A stretch of DNA of 58,794 bases from Desmospora activa DSM 45169. GTDB lineage: Bacteria; Bacillota; Bacilli; Thermoactinomycetales; DSM-45169. This document shows positions 27,367-37,420 of this stretch, piece by piece. Below the pieces are notes generated by a model that saw only the letters and a list, made by a program, of their open reading frames with translations, had not been told where the DNA came from and did not search any database. Made by a program: the position numbers and the translations under genes. The stretch spans positions 1 to 58,794 of the forward strand of contig NZ_PZZP01000004.1 of the NCBI RefSeq assembly GCF_003046315.1. The letters run 5' to 3'. Positions within the stretch are counted from its first letter, which is position 1. Every line of letters starts with the position of its first letter.

Positions 27367-29817
27367 CTAAAAATAAGCAGCGAGAAATCTGCCTGTAAAA
27401 GATTCGTTAACAGCCGCCACTTCCTGTGGTGTCCCACTAGCCATCACTCTCCCGCCGGCCATTCCTCCCGCGGGTCCCATATCGATCACCCAATCGGCAG
27501 CGGCGATAAGATCGGTATGGTGTTCAACCATCATCACCGTATTCCCTGCGTCGACCAGCTTATTCAACAACAAATGAAGATTTTGCACATCATGAAAATG
27601 TAAGCCGGAGGAGGGTTCATCCAATAGATACAAGGTGTGACCGGCGGTAGGTTTGCTAAGCTCCTTTGCCAGCTTTAACCGCTGTGCTTCTCCACCGGAT
27701 AGGGTCGTCATTGGCTGTCCCCATTGCAAATAGCCAAGGCCTACTTCACATAAGAGTTCTAGCAGTTGTCTCATTTTCTTTAGCCCTGAAAATAAAGAGA
27801 GGCTCTCGTCGATTCCCAGTGCCAGAACATCGGCGATGGTATATCCTTGATAGGTAACCGCTAGGACTTCTTCCTTGAACCGTTTGCCGCGGCAGTCGGG
27901 ACAGACCACCTGCAAATTGGAGAGAAAGTGCATATCGACGGAGACTTGTCCCAACCCTTCACAGCGGTCACATCTTCCACCCGGCGTATTAAAAGAGAAG
28001 TGGTTTGCCTTGAAACCTCGCTCTTTCGCCTCCGGCAATCCAGCAAACACCTTACGCAAATGTGTGTACAAATCGATATAGGTGGAAACATTGGAGCGTT
28101 GCATGCGTGTAAGGGGGGACTGGTCAACGCGGATCATATTGTCGACTCCATCCATCCCCGTGAGGGAGCGGCACCCGTTCACGTCTGTTCTTCCTTTTTC
28201 AGCGGAAGCGAGCACATCAAAGACGAGTGTCGATTTGCCGGAACCGGAGACACCGGAGACGGCAACCAGGCACTGAAGTGGAAAGGAGACCGTCACCTGT
28301 TGCAGATTGTGGCGGGTTGCCTCATGAATCGTAATCCTCTGACCGTTGCCTCGGCGTCCCTTTGCTTCCAATTTTCTCTTTTCCCGCAAATAGCGGCCGG
28401 TGATCGACTGTGACTGCTTCATCAACTCCCCCAGTGTTCCCTGACCGACGATTTCCCCACCAAAACGGCCTGCACCGGGACCCACATCAATCACATGATC
28501 AGCCGCTTGAATCACACGTTCATCATGTTCAATCACCAGTACAGTATTGCCGAGATCACGCAGCTGCTTCATGACATGAATCAAACCGTCCGTATCTTTG
28601 GGATGCAGTCCGGAGGTGGGTTCATCCAACAGATACAATACACCAGTCAGACCGGAACCGAGAATAGAAGCCAGCCTCAGCCGTTGTGCTTCCCCGCCGG
28701 AAAGCGAGATCGCGTTTCGATCAAGGGTTAAATATCCCAACCCGACACGGATCACCCGTCTCACTTTTATCAGCAAATCGTGCAGAACCGTCTCAAGTAG
28801 CGGGTCCTCATCCTGTTGACACTTAGCTTGTACACGCTCGATCCAACTGCAAAGCTCATCCAAGGAATAATGGGAAAGACGGGGCAAGGTTTCACCCATA
28901 ACCGTCACACGACGGCTCTCTTCCTTTAGCCGTTCGCCGCCGCAGTCGCCGCATGTCTGGGTAATAAAATAAGCGGCATCACTGGATTGCCCCTCCTTTT
29001 CCTTGTAACGCCGCCACATTCCTGTCAGCACCCCTTCAAACTTCCCTTTGCTCACACTTTTTGGCGGTGTAATACCGGGAAAATGACGGGAGAAAGCCTC
29101 GCTTTCCACCCCGTACAGCAGCAAATCCCACTGCGCTTGGCTATATGTGTGTAAGGGCTGATCCCCTCTCATTGCAAGCCCGTAGTGCTTCCCCGCCGCT
29201 TCCAGGATGTTCGCCTGGTAGTCATGCAACATGCCGTGCCAAAAGGTGACTGCACCCTCGCGAATACTTTTCTCTTTGTCAAAGACAGCCTCAGCATCGA
29301 TCTCTACCACTCTTCCCAAACCGCTGCATCGGGGGCAGGCACCGTTGGGAGTATTAAAGGAAAAATCCGATTTGGTCAACCGTGAATGGAGATGCCGGCA
29401 ATCGGGGCAGTGAATAACCGTACCCTCATCATCCGTCGCTGGCGGGATGATCGCCTGGCATTGGTTACACTGCATTTCCCCTTTCTTTTGAAACACTAGG
29501 CGCAAATACGTATACATGTCGGTTACCGTTCCTACCGTTGACCGCGGATTGCGGTTGGTGATATGTTGACCGATGGCGATCGAGGGAGAAAGGCCCACAA
29601 TCGAATCCACCTTCGGCTTTTCAATTGATTCCGCTGACATCCCACTGGATTCCATGTATTGCCGCTGACATTCCCGCTGTAAAATATCCAGCGCCAGTGT
29701 CGATTTCCCCGACCCTGACGGTCCGGTAACGACCACGAGCTGGTGCTTAGGAATCTCTAGCGAAATATTTTTCAAGTTGTTTTCTCGTGCTCCCTCAATG
29801 CGAATTCTCCCAATCAT
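27367..29817 (-). CDS. UvrA2-type ABC ATPase (UvrA paralogue)
   Basis: An 816-residue tandem ABC ATPase of the UvrA class. Walker A1 is GPSGSGKST near residue 34, a zinc site CNQCQ..CPDC follows, and the first signature is SLSGGEAQRLRLAS with LLDEPTSGLH. Walker A2 is VSGVSGSGKST near 515, the second zinc module is CDRCEG...CPDCRG, and the second signature is TLSGGEAQRLKLAK. Canonical UvrA is about 940-960 residues. The shortfall is in the first half, where the UvrB-binding domain lies, so this is the UvrA2/DrrC/TioU type linked to resistance to DNA-binding drugs. AAGGAGGG precedes the ATG. It is divergent from a TioE-like regulator. Confidence 0.9.
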   Translation of the reverse strand: MIGRIRIEGARENNLKNISLEIPKHQLVVVTGPSGSGKSTLALDILQRECQRQYMESSGMSAESIEKPKVDSIVGLSPSIAIGQHITNRNPRSTVGTVTDMYTYLRLVFQKKGEMQCNQCQAIIPPATDDEGTVIHCPDCRHLHSRLTKSDFSFNTPNGACPRCSGLGRVVEIDAEAVFDKEKSIREGAVTFWHGMLHDYQANILEAAGKHYGLAMRGDQPLHTYSQAQWDLLLYGVESEAFSRHFPGITPPKSVSKGKFEGVLTGMWRRYKEKEGQSSDAAYFITQTCGDCGGERLKEESRRVTVMGETLPRLSHYSLDELCSWIERVQAKCQQDEDPLLETVLHDLLIKVRRVIRVGLGYLTLDRNAISLSGGEAQRLRLASILGSGLTGVLYLLDEPTSGLHPKDTDGLIHVMKQLRDLGNTVLVIEHDERVIQAADHVIDVGPGAGRFGGEIVGQGTLGELMKQSQSITGRYLREKRKLEAKGRRGNGQRITIHEATRHNLQQVTVSFPLQCLVAVSGVSGSGKSTLVFDVLASAEKGRTDVNGCRSLTGMDGVDNMIRVDQSPLTRMQRSNVSTYIDLYTHLRKVFAGLPEAKERGFKANHFSFNTPGGRCDRCEGLGQVSVDMHFLSNLQVVCPDCRGKRFKEEVLAVTYQGYTIADVLALGIDESLSLFSGLKKMRQLLELLCEVGLGYLQWGQPMTTLSGGEAQRLKLAKELSKPTAGHTLYLLDEPSSGLHFHDVQNLHLLLNKLVDAGNTVMMVEHHTDLIAAADWVIDMGPAGGMAGGRVMASGTPQEVAAVNESFTGRFLAAYF

Positions 29818-29863
29818 ACAAAACCCTCCTTCAATTCAATGCAAGATAATCCTCCACCGCCAT

Positions 29864-29893
29864 TTTATAACTCTAATGCAAGTGAGAAAGTTA
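29864..29893 (-). promoter_or_regulatory. Possible promoter of the UvrA2 gene
   Basis: Minus strand TAACTT (29888-29893) and TATAAA (29864-29869) are 18 bp apart, 47 bp before the start codon, inside a TAACT...AGTTA dyad. The elongated spacing with dyad would suit control by the divergent MerR-type regulator. The hexamers are weak. Confidence 0.35.
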
Positions 29894-29971
29894 GAAGTCA
29901 TTTATCCCTAAAATTATCGGTTTAGTGCGTCGTCATGTTTAGCGTAGGACTTTAATCTTTTTCTCTAATGT

Positions 29972-30001
29972 TTGCCTAAGGAGGGTCTTGTTTGATATAG
30001 T
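29972..30001 (+). promoter_or_regulatory. Promoter of the TioE-like regulator
   Basis: TTGCCT (29972-29977), 18 bp, TATAGT (29996-30001), 29 bp before the ATG. The spacer holds AAGGAGGGTCTTG. Confidence 0.45.
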
Positions 30002-30030
30002 AAAGATCCACTTTAAGGGAGAGATGGAAG

Positions 30031-30744
30031 ATGCGCTACTACAAGCCGATTGAGATCGCAAGAGAGCTCCACATCAGCACCAGCGCATTACGACATTATG
30101 AATCTTGGGGAGTCGTTCCGGCACCTGCGCGTGCTAAAAATGGGTATCGTCTGTATACATCGGAACATTTGGCTTATTTCCGTTGCCTGCGCGCCATGTT
30201 TCCCGGATTTGGGGTAAAGCTGACATGTGATGTGCTTCGCCACATTCAAAATGGAGAGGTGGATACCGCTTTCTGGATTGTCAACAAAGAACAGGCCAAT
30301 CTGCAGCAGGAAAAAGTGGTTGCCGACCAGACGCTTGCTCTACTACAAGATCCTAGCCTTCCTCTCCTGAAAAATAAAAAGAAAAAAAACCAACTAACCA
30401 TCGGCGAAGTTTCCACACTCACCGATGTACCCGCTTCTGCCATTCGCCATTGGGAAAAGGAAGGACTCCTGTCGCCGGAACGAGATCCCGAGAATGGATA
30501 TCGGCTTTTCACCCCTGTGCATATCCGGCAGATTTTGCTGATACGCACCTTGCGTAGAACCGTCTATTTTTTGGAGAGTATGAAGGAGATTGTGCAAGCG
30601 GTGGAGCATCAGAGCATTGAACAAGCGAAAAAAGTGACAGAACATGCGCTCTTACGCATCCATGAACGCAATCGCCAGCAATACTACGGCGTCCATCGAT
30701 TAGTCCAGCTGTGTGAAGAAGTGGGGTTGATGAAGCAGGGGTGA
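30031..30744 (+). CDS. Double-HTH MerR regulator (TioE-like)
   Basis: A 237-residue protein with two MerR-type DNA-binding domains: KPIEIARELHISTSALRHYE...NGYRLYTSEH (residues 5-50) and TIGEVSTLTDVPASAIRHWE...NGYRLFTPVH (about 125-170). A Lys-rich linker (KNKKKKNQ) joins them, and a C-terminal helix follows. Normal MerR proteins have one such domain and bind as dimers; a fused pair could bind as a monomer to an asymmetric or tandem site. The TioE family has this form and accompanies UvrA-like drug-resistance ATPases, as in the thiocoraline cluster. The gene is divergent from the UvrA2 gene, its likely target. Confidence 0.85.
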   Translation: MRYYKPIEIARELHISTSALRHYESWGVVPAPARAKNGYRLYTSEHLAYFRCLRAMFPGFGVKLTCDVLRHIQNGEVDTAFWIVNKEQANLQQEKVVADQTLALLQDPSLPLLKNKKKKNQLTIGEVSTLTDVPASAIRHWEKEGLLSPERDPENGYRLFTPVHIRQILLIRTLRRTVYFLESMKEIVQAVEHQSIEQAKKVTEHALLRIHERNRQQYYGVHRLVQLCEEVGLMKQG

Positions 30745-30759
30745 TGGTTTCATTATTGA

Positions 30760-30801
30760 AAAAAACTTCTCAACGTGTTTAGAAACACATGAGAAGTTTT
30801 A
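30760..30801. terminator. Terminator hairpin, best on minus
   Basis: AAAACTTCTCA and TGAGAAGTTTT enclose a second stem GTGTTT/AAACAC. On minus seven T follow directly; on plus only TTTT, so it serves the minus strand better. It is placed right after the gene fragment at 30805-30897. Confidence 0.8.
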
Positions 30802-30804
30802 CCC

Positions 30805-30897
30805 TCATTCATTATTCCGATTAATTTCAGCCATGATCATCCGCTCAAGAAATTCGGATATTTTTTTAACCGTTTGTCCAGAAAAATCAAATTCGGC
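30805..30897 (-). pseudogene. 3' fragment of an unidentified gene
   Basis: The minus strand encodes AEFDFSGQTVKKISEFLERM and IMAEINRNNE-stop, 30 residues of protein-like, amphipathic helical sequence. It ends 4 nt before a strong terminator, as a true gene end would. The frame is closed by TGA just upstream, next to the end of the ABC permease gene, so only the 3' end of some gene remains. I do not recognise the family. Confidence 0.4.
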
Positions 30898-30914
30898 TCA
30901 GACCCCGTGAATTA

Positions 30915-31532
30915 TTAAAACTGTTTAGCTACATAGACACGCACTGAAATTATCCAAGATAAAACCAAAATAACGATAGCTGCTGCAGTTATTCCAGTAA
31001 TCAAAGCTACAGTTGAATACTGTTGGAGGAGAAGAGTGACGGTATCGAGAAAGTTTGTATTTGCGATATGCGGTGCAAGTGCCAGTATACCGACCATTAC
31101 TACAATGAAAACATAACCCATGAATCGAGGTCCGAAAATCATGTAAGCCGGATAGTAAAGTGCAATCGTAATCATAATAGCAGCAGCAGTCAGCGCGATG
31201 CTCATCTCAGTTAGCGGTGTATTGACTGGGATAACAGCGTTCATGACGATCGTTAATATTAAAAGCAGCATACCGACCAGAAGTCCACTCACATATTTAG
31301 AAGCGATCACCAATCGGCGATTAACGGGAAGGCTATTAATCAGGATGTGACTATTATTTTGCTCATCAACGTAAGTCGTAGAGAACAGAAAGATGCCTGC
31401 AAATAATACCGATAAGAATGAGGGTATTTGATGACTATCAGTGATAACCCATGCTGTAATAGCGAAAAAGATAAATGTTGAAGCATACGTCGATTGATTT
31501 GCATAGTATTCCTTTAATAATAATTCTTTCAT
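30915..31532 (-). CDS. ABC-2 type transporter permease
   Basis: A 205-residue membrane protein with six predicted helices, starting MKELLLKEYYANQSTY. The early motif FSTTYVDEQNNSHILINSLPVNRRLVIASKY is typical of the ABC-2 permease subgroup found with YtrB-like ATPases in Firmicutes. CAAGGAGG precedes the ATG. It lies 120 bp downstream of the ATPase gene in the same operon. Probably exports or protects against an antibiotic or peptide; the substrate is unknown. Confidence 0.82.
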   Translation of the reverse strand: MKELLLKEYYANQSTYASTFIFFAITAWVITDSHQIPSFLSVLFAGIFLFSTTYVDEQNNSHILINSLPVNRRLVIASKYVSGLLVGMLLLILTIVMNAVIPVNTPLTEMSIALTAAAIMITIALYYPAYMIFGPRFMGYVFIVVMVGILALAPHIANTNFLDTVTLLLQQYSTVALITGITAAAIVILVLSWIISVRVYVAKQF

Positions 31533-31652
31533 AGTGTCTGCCTCCTTGAAATTATAATTTCTTGACGGGCACAGCCTTTGACAAAGCGGAAGAGATTAAA
31601 TGATGAACGTGATGCACGAGGACTCCTAGCTCGATACATGACTGAAATTCTG

Positions 31653-32531
31653 TTATGAAGAAATTCGTTTATGCTTTTCACCTCGCACCGTAAAGACCAT
31701 CAGTTGTTCCAAGTTCGTCTGTTCGATTAATACTTCCTTTCCAAAAATTTCTCTCGTTTCAACACGGTCTGCTGTTAATGCTTCAAAACCAAAATCGGTT
31801 TCCCGTATACCGATCAAATGCTTACGTGTATCAGCGTCAAGCAACTGACGGTCTCCCTTTACGATTGCAAAGCGTTCTAGGATGTCATCCTTCGTTTCTT
31901 GAAAAAGAATACGCCCATCATAAATGAATGTAATGTAATCGGCGATCTGTTCAAGGTCCGATGTAATATGACTGGAGAAAAAGATTGTTTTCTCCTCATC
32001 CTGCATAATTTCGGAAAATAAATCTAAAACTTCGCTGCGAAAAACCGGATCCAAGCCAGATGTCGGTTCGTCCATAATAATGAGGTCAGCATGGTGAGCC
32101 AATGCGATGGCTAATGAAAACTTCATTTTCATACCGGTAGAAAGCTGCTTAATCTTACGCTTAAGCGGTAAATCAAACTTGCGGACCGTTTCATAAAATA
32201 GCGCATCATCCCAGTTCTTATAAAAAGGCGAAATGATTTTTTTCATTTTGTCAATTGTAAGATGATCGTAAAAATGATTTTCAGCGTAAACGAAGCCGAT
32301 GCGTTCTTTTACAAAACGCTCATTTAATTTATGATCTAATCCAAACAACTCAATACTACCTGAATCAGCATGAATGAGATTCATGATCATTTTGATCGTG
32401 CTCGTTTTACCCGCCCCGTTTGGGCCAATAAATCCTGTTACAAACCCCTTTTTAACCGAAAAAGAAATGTTGTCTAACGAAAACTGCTTATAGTTCTTCG
32501 ATACATTTTTAAGTTCGATTGCATTTTCCAT
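31653..32531 (-). CDS. ABC transporter ATP-binding protein
   Basis: A 292-residue ATPase: Walker A GPNGAGKTSTIKMI near residue 38, Q-loop GFVYAENHFYDHLT, signature QLSTGMKMKFSLA, Walker B LIIMDEPTSGLDP and H-loop FFSSHI. The ABC signature has T in place of the usual SGG (LSTGM), as in many YtrB-like members. The start ATG shares one base with the TAA stop of the GntR gene (TAATG), so translation is coupled. It energises the downstream permease. Confidence 0.9.
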   Translation of the reverse strand: MENAIELKNVSKNYKQFSLDNISFSVKKGFVTGFIGPNGAGKTSTIKMIMNLIHADSGSIELFGLDHKLNERFVKERIGFVYAENHFYDHLTIDKMKKIISPFYKNWDDALFYETVRKFDLPLKRKIKQLSTGMKMKFSLAIALAHHADLIIMDEPTSGLDPVFRSEVLDLFSEIMQDEEKTIFFSSHITSDLEQIADYITFIYDGRILFQETKDDILERFAIVKGDRQLLDADTRKHLIGIRETDFGFEALTADRVETREIFGKEVLIEQTNLEQLMVFTVRGEKHKRISS

Positions 32532-32908
32532 TATTTATCCTCCTCAAATAACATTTCCAAAATCTCTTTCAGTTCAGCAAGGCTCAAATCTGCCCGTTTA
32601 CTTTCTTCAACGACTTGTGCCAGCTGCTCTTCAATCAGGTTTAACCGCTTTTCGCGAAGAAGTTCGGTATTTTGACTGGCTACAAACGACCCCTTCCCGA
32701 CGAACGAAGTGATGAAGCCTTCATTTTCTAATTCAACATAGGCACGTTTCGTCGTAATTAAACTGATGCGTAAATCTTTAGCGAGTTTGCGCATTGACGG
32801 TAGAGCGTCCCCTTCCTTCAATTCATCATTTAAGATTTTTTCTTTAATTTGAGTCTTAATCTGCTCATAAATCGGTTCTTTTGACTGGTTAGAAATTAAT
32901 ATTCTCAT
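32531..32908 (-). CDS. GntR-family regulator, YtrA subfamily
   Basis: A 125-residue regulator with an N-terminal GntR winged helix (EPIYEQIKTQIKEKILNDEL, LPSMRKLAKDLRISLITTKRAYVELENEGFI, GKGSFVA) and a short C-terminal helical dimer segment of about 50 residues, as in YtrA. I chose ATG 32908 (MRILISNQ), 6 nt after GAGG; two more ATGs lie 2 and 4 codons upstream. First gene of the GntR-ATPase-permease operon. The operator over its own promoter implies autorepression, released by an envelope or antibiotic signal in known relatives. Confidence 0.88.
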   Translation of the reverse strand: MRILISNQSKEPIYEQIKTQIKEKILNDELKEGDALPSMRKLAKDLRISLITTKRAYVELENEGFITSFVGKGSFVASQNTELLREKRLNLIEEQLAQVVEESKRADLSLAELKEILEMLFEEDK

Positions 32909-32943
32909 AGACATCCTCATTCCAATGGGATCTTTGGGTATAT

Positions 32944-32985
32944 TGTATATATGTTAAATATACATTATGCACTTTTATGTGTCAA
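32944..32985 (-). promoter_or_regulatory. Promoter and palindromic operator of the GntR-ABC operon
   Basis: Minus strand: -35 TTGACA (32980-32985), 17 bp, -10 TATATT (32957-32962). A palindrome TGTATAT-N7-ATATACA (32944-32964) covers the -10, the position expected for a YtrA-type repressor site. Confidence 0.8.
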
Positions 32986-33081
32986 CAAAAAAGAAAAATA
33001 CACTGGATCACAGTGTACTTACATGTATCGGTCGACAATCGTTTGTTGACAAAAGGTGAAATCGGATCTAGTGTGCTAGCG

Positions 33082-33128
33082 AAAAAAGAGGCTTTCCATA
33101 AGTGTGTACCACTCATGGAAAGCCTCTC
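33082..33128 (-). terminator. Terminator after groEL
   Basis: On minus GAGGCTTTCCAT...ACT pairs with AGT...ATGGAAAGCCTC and is followed by TTTTTT. Confidence 0.92.
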
Positions 33129-33169
33129 ATTTTTCGTTCGTTCTATTTTAGGGTAAATGGGGGCAGTCC

Positions 33170-34816
<1,647 letters not shown>

Positions 34817-34854
34817 CTATGTAGGGATTTCTATTGGTAAGAGGTTGTTCCGAA

Positions 34855-35136
34855 TCAGTCGACGACGGCCAGGATGTCACTCTCCCGCAGGATGAGGTAT
34901 TCCTTATCGCCCACTTTTACTTCCGTACCCGCGTATTTGGAGAAAATGACGCGGTCGCCCTCCTTCACTTCCAGTGCCACTTTTTGACCATTTTCAAAAC
35001 GGCCGGTACCAACAGCGACGATTTTCCCCTCCTGGGGCTTCTCCTTAGCCGTTTCCGGCAGCACGATGCCGCTAGCGGTTTTCTCTTCTTGCTCGATCGC
35101 TTCTAGAACCACACGATCTCCCAACGGTTTGATCAC
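34855..35136 (-). CDS. groES: Co-chaperonin GroES
   Basis: A 93-residue lid of the GroEL chamber: [20 protein letters not shown], the mobile loop [18 protein letters not shown], and [21 protein letters not shown]. The start is the GTG at 35136, preceded by AAGGAGGG; the frame stays open 52 codons upstream over the CIRCE element, but that part is not protein-like. First gene of the groES-groEL operon. Confidence 0.95.
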   Translation of the reverse strand: MIKPLGDRVVLEAIEQEEKTASGIVLPETAKEKPQEGKIVAVGTGRFENGQKVALEVKEGDRVIFSKYAGTEVKVGDKEYLILRESDILAVVD

Positions 35137-35177
35137 GACAAAACACCCTCCTTCTTGAGGTGGACATTTTCGGCTTG

Positions 35178-35204
35178 TTAGCACTCGCATCAACCGAGTG
35201 CTAA
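35178..35204. promoter_or_regulatory. CIRCE operator (HrcA binding site)
   Basis: TTAGCACTC-N9-GAGTGCTAA, a perfect CIRCE element between the groES promoter and start codon. HrcA bound here represses groES-groEL, with release on heat stress. Confidence 0.98.
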
Positions 35205-35215
35205 CACCATAAACA

Positions 35216-35244
35216 ATGATATATTCCTCAGTTTGATTTTGCAA
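35216..35244 (-). promoter_or_regulatory. groES-groEL promoter
   Basis: Minus strand: -35 TTGCAA (35239-35244), 17 bp, -10 TATCAT (35216-35221). The start point would fall just before the CIRCE element. Confidence 0.75.
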
Positions 35245-35289
35245 GCCCTTCCGGCGAAAAAATTGCCCCCGCTGTACTGGAAAAAGAAA

Positions 35290-35527
35290 CAAACCCGGTT
35301 AGATCGGGTTTGAACAGAGAACGCGAGAATCCCGATACCGATCCACACCGGTAAATCACGTGCTCCATCAGAAAAGGTTAAGCTACCCTGTAAGACAATC
35401 GGGAGTAGAGTTCCGTCTTTATTCCCTGACTCACACGCACAAGTTTGACCCTCGGTTGCGATGCTCCTGGGTACCTGGCAGAGGCCATGCGATTAAACAA
35501 CCGATCGCATGAAGCCTTTTAGCTGGA
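35290..35527. other. Intergenic stretch with hairpins after tatC
   Basis: CAAACCCG-GTTAGAT-CGGGTTTG (about 35290-35312) is followed on minus by TTTCTTTTTC and could end tatC transcription. A second stem, CATGCGAT/ATCGCATG, occupies about 35486-35511. The DNA between is GC-balanced with no clear gene. One minus frame stays open from about 35490 past 35320 without a start codon preceded by a ribosome binding site. I see no riboswitch I can name. Confidence 0.4.
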
Positions 35528-36346
35528 TTAATCTTTTGGCTGCTCCCCCCACCAGTCGGCCTCCGAGCCGGGGGTGGCTTCTCTCTCCTGCCACGACGCC
35601 TCGTATGCTTCCTCTTCCGCTTTCATCTTGCGATAGATGCGCATGGAAAAGAAGATGCTTACCTCATACAGACCGATTAGGGGAAGTGCGACCAGGATAT
35701 TAGAAATAAAGTCCGGCGGGGTGATAAAAGCCGCCAGCACCACCATCGCCAGATAGGCGAACTTGCGCCCTTTTTTCAATATTTCCGGGTTTAGAATCCG
35801 GATTCGCGTCAAAAAGAGAATGATCACCGGCAGTTCAAACAAAAGGCCGATTGGAATCACAATCCGAAACATAAAGCGAAAAAATTCGTACATTCCGTAG
35901 GTTTCCGTCGCCCCCAAAGAAGCCGTTAACAGGGATAAAAAGCCGATTATAAACGGCAAAATCAAAAAATAGCCAAACAGAAGTCCTAGGATGAGCAAGA
36001 CGACGGATAAGGGAATATAACGCAATGTCGCTCGCTGCTCCTGTTTCGTCAGACCCGGCTGAACAAACCGCCACGCCTGATACAAAGCCACCGGCGAGGT
36101 TAGAACCAGACTGACGACAAAGGCAAAATTCATAAAGATGCTCAAGGATTCCGCTGGAGAAAAGATATGCAGCTCAAGATTACGTCCCAGGGGACCACTT
36201 AATATATCCGTCGTAATCCAATCGATAATCGGTTTGGCACACACAAATCCCACAATCAAAAACAAGACGAAAAACATCAACACGATGATGATTCGCTTCC
36301 GCATTTCACCTAGATGTTCCGTCCAACGCTGTTCTCGATCCGTCAT
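35528..36346 (-). CDS. tatC: Twin-arginine translocase subunit TatC
   Basis: A 272-residue receptor of the Tat pathway, with six transmembrane helices. The N-terminal HLGEMRKRIIIVLM motif matches the HLxELRxR signature, and the first periplasmic-type loop precedes PVALYQAWRFVQPGLTKQEQ. A hydrophilic C-terminus of about 40 residues follows the last helix. The start ATG overlaps the stop of a 19-codon frame (TGATG). No tatA-like gene lies on either side, although tatA usually neighbours tatC in Bacillales. It lies 3' of rex and 5' of groES in the same orientation, an order common in this group. Confidence 0.92.
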   Translation of the reverse strand: MTDREQRWTEHLGEMRKRIIIVLMFFVLFLIVGFVCAKPIIDWITTDILSGPLGRNLELHIFSPAESLSIFMNFAFVVSLVLTSPVALYQAWRFVQPGLTKQEQRATLRYIPLSVVLLILGLLFGYFLILPFIIGFLSLLTASLGATETYGMYEFFRFMFRIVIPIGLLFELPVIILFLTRIRILNPEILKKGRKFAYLAMVVLAAFITPPDFISNILVALPLIGLYEVSIFFSMRIYRKMKAEEEAYEASWQEREATPGSEADWWGEQPKD

Positions 36347-36405
36347 CACTTCCGGGCTGGTGTAGCCGCCTCTGTTTCGTTGCTATAAGCGTAAAGTCGC
36401 TTCAT
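36346..36405 (-). CDS. 19-codon ORF coupled to tatC
   Basis: ATG 36405 starts MKRLYAYSNETEAATPARK; its TGA shares a base with the tatC ATG. AGGGAGGG lies 12 nt upstream, or nearer to in-frame GTG/TTG codons at 36414 and 36417. It may be a leader that couples translation, or the last piece of a decayed gene such as tatA. Whether the peptide itself matters is unknown. Confidence 0.35.
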   Translation of the reverse strand: MKRLYAYSNETEAATPARK

Positions 36406-36570
36406 CGACCACACCAACCCTCCCTCACTCTCACGGAAAAATTAAATATCGGACCCACTTCACTCTCTATCTCGATCAAACCAATCTCATAGATAGCCGC
36501 CAGACTGGTGTAATGTCTCAAACCCTTTGGAAGCAAAGGGGCTTATCCAATGATTGGTGAAATCGCTACA

Positions 36571-37251
36571 CTACCTTTCGTGATCCCGTTCTCCAACCTC
36601 CAGCACCGGAAGATCTTCGTCGATAGGGAAGTTTTTCAGGAAGTAGATCAAAGTTTGCAGTTCAATTGTCAAATCGATGTTGTGCATACGCACATGAGGG
36701 GGCACGGTCAGTCGGACGGGGGTAAAATTCATGATCCCGCGAATGCCAGCATCCACAATCATATCTACCGTCGCCTGGGCCACGGTAGCAGGAACCGTCA
36801 GGATCGCCACCTCCACTTGGTGCAACTCAACCACTTCCTGAAAGCGTTCCATCGAAAAGACCGGAATCCCGTCCACCTCTTTGCCCACTTTTGAGATATC
36901 CGCATCAAAACCGGCTACGATTTTCGTGTTATGGCTGCGGTAAAAATTGTAGCCCAGCAAAGCGGTTCCCAAATGCCCCACACCAACCAGAACGACATTG
37001 GTCACCTCATCCTGATGAAGGAAATCGCGTAAAAATTGCAATAGGTAGTTGACATTATATCCGTAACCCTTTTTGCCCAGCTCACCCAGATAGGAAAGAT
37101 CGCGACGGATGGTAGCTGGATCAATCTGCAATGCATCGCTCAGTTGAGAGGACGAAATACGCTTTTTCCCGATTGCGTGCAATTTCTCCAGATATCGATA
37201 ATAGAGGGGCAACCGCTTGGCAGTCACCTGCGGTATTTTTCCTTCAGACAT
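36571..37251 (-). CDS. rex: Redox-sensing transcriptional repressor Rex
   Basis: A 226-residue repressor. An N-terminal winged helix ([51 protein letters not shown]) is followed by a Rossmann domain with the NAD(H) motif [14 protein letters not shown] and a C-terminal swapped helix. It binds DNA when NADH/NAD is low and represses fermentation and anaerobic respiration genes. CGGGGGTGAT precedes the ATG. It lies upstream of tatC in the same direction. Confidence 0.95.
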   Translation of the reverse strand: MSEGKIPQVTAKRLPLYYRYLEKLHAIGKKRISSSQLSDALQIDPATIRRDLSYLGELGKKGYGYNVNYLLQFLRDFLHQDEVTNVVLVGVGHLGTALLGYNFYRSHNTKIVAGFDADISKVGKEVDGIPVFSMERFQEVVELHQVEVAILTVPATVAQATVDMIVDAGIRGIMNFTPVRLTVPPHVRMHNIDLTIELQTLIYFLKNFPIDEDLPVLEVGERDHER

Positions 37252-37420
37252 ACAGCATCACCCCCGTTTGGCCGTTTATATTTATCACCCTCGTTTAGGT
37301 GTTTCTATCCTTTTTTTCCAAGTGGAGTGTCAAATTCAATCCGGTAAACACCTCGTGTCGTCTCTCCTGTCAGTGCCGACGCTTTTCAACAGTTTATCAA
37401 CAATTCCTTGCCTCGATACC

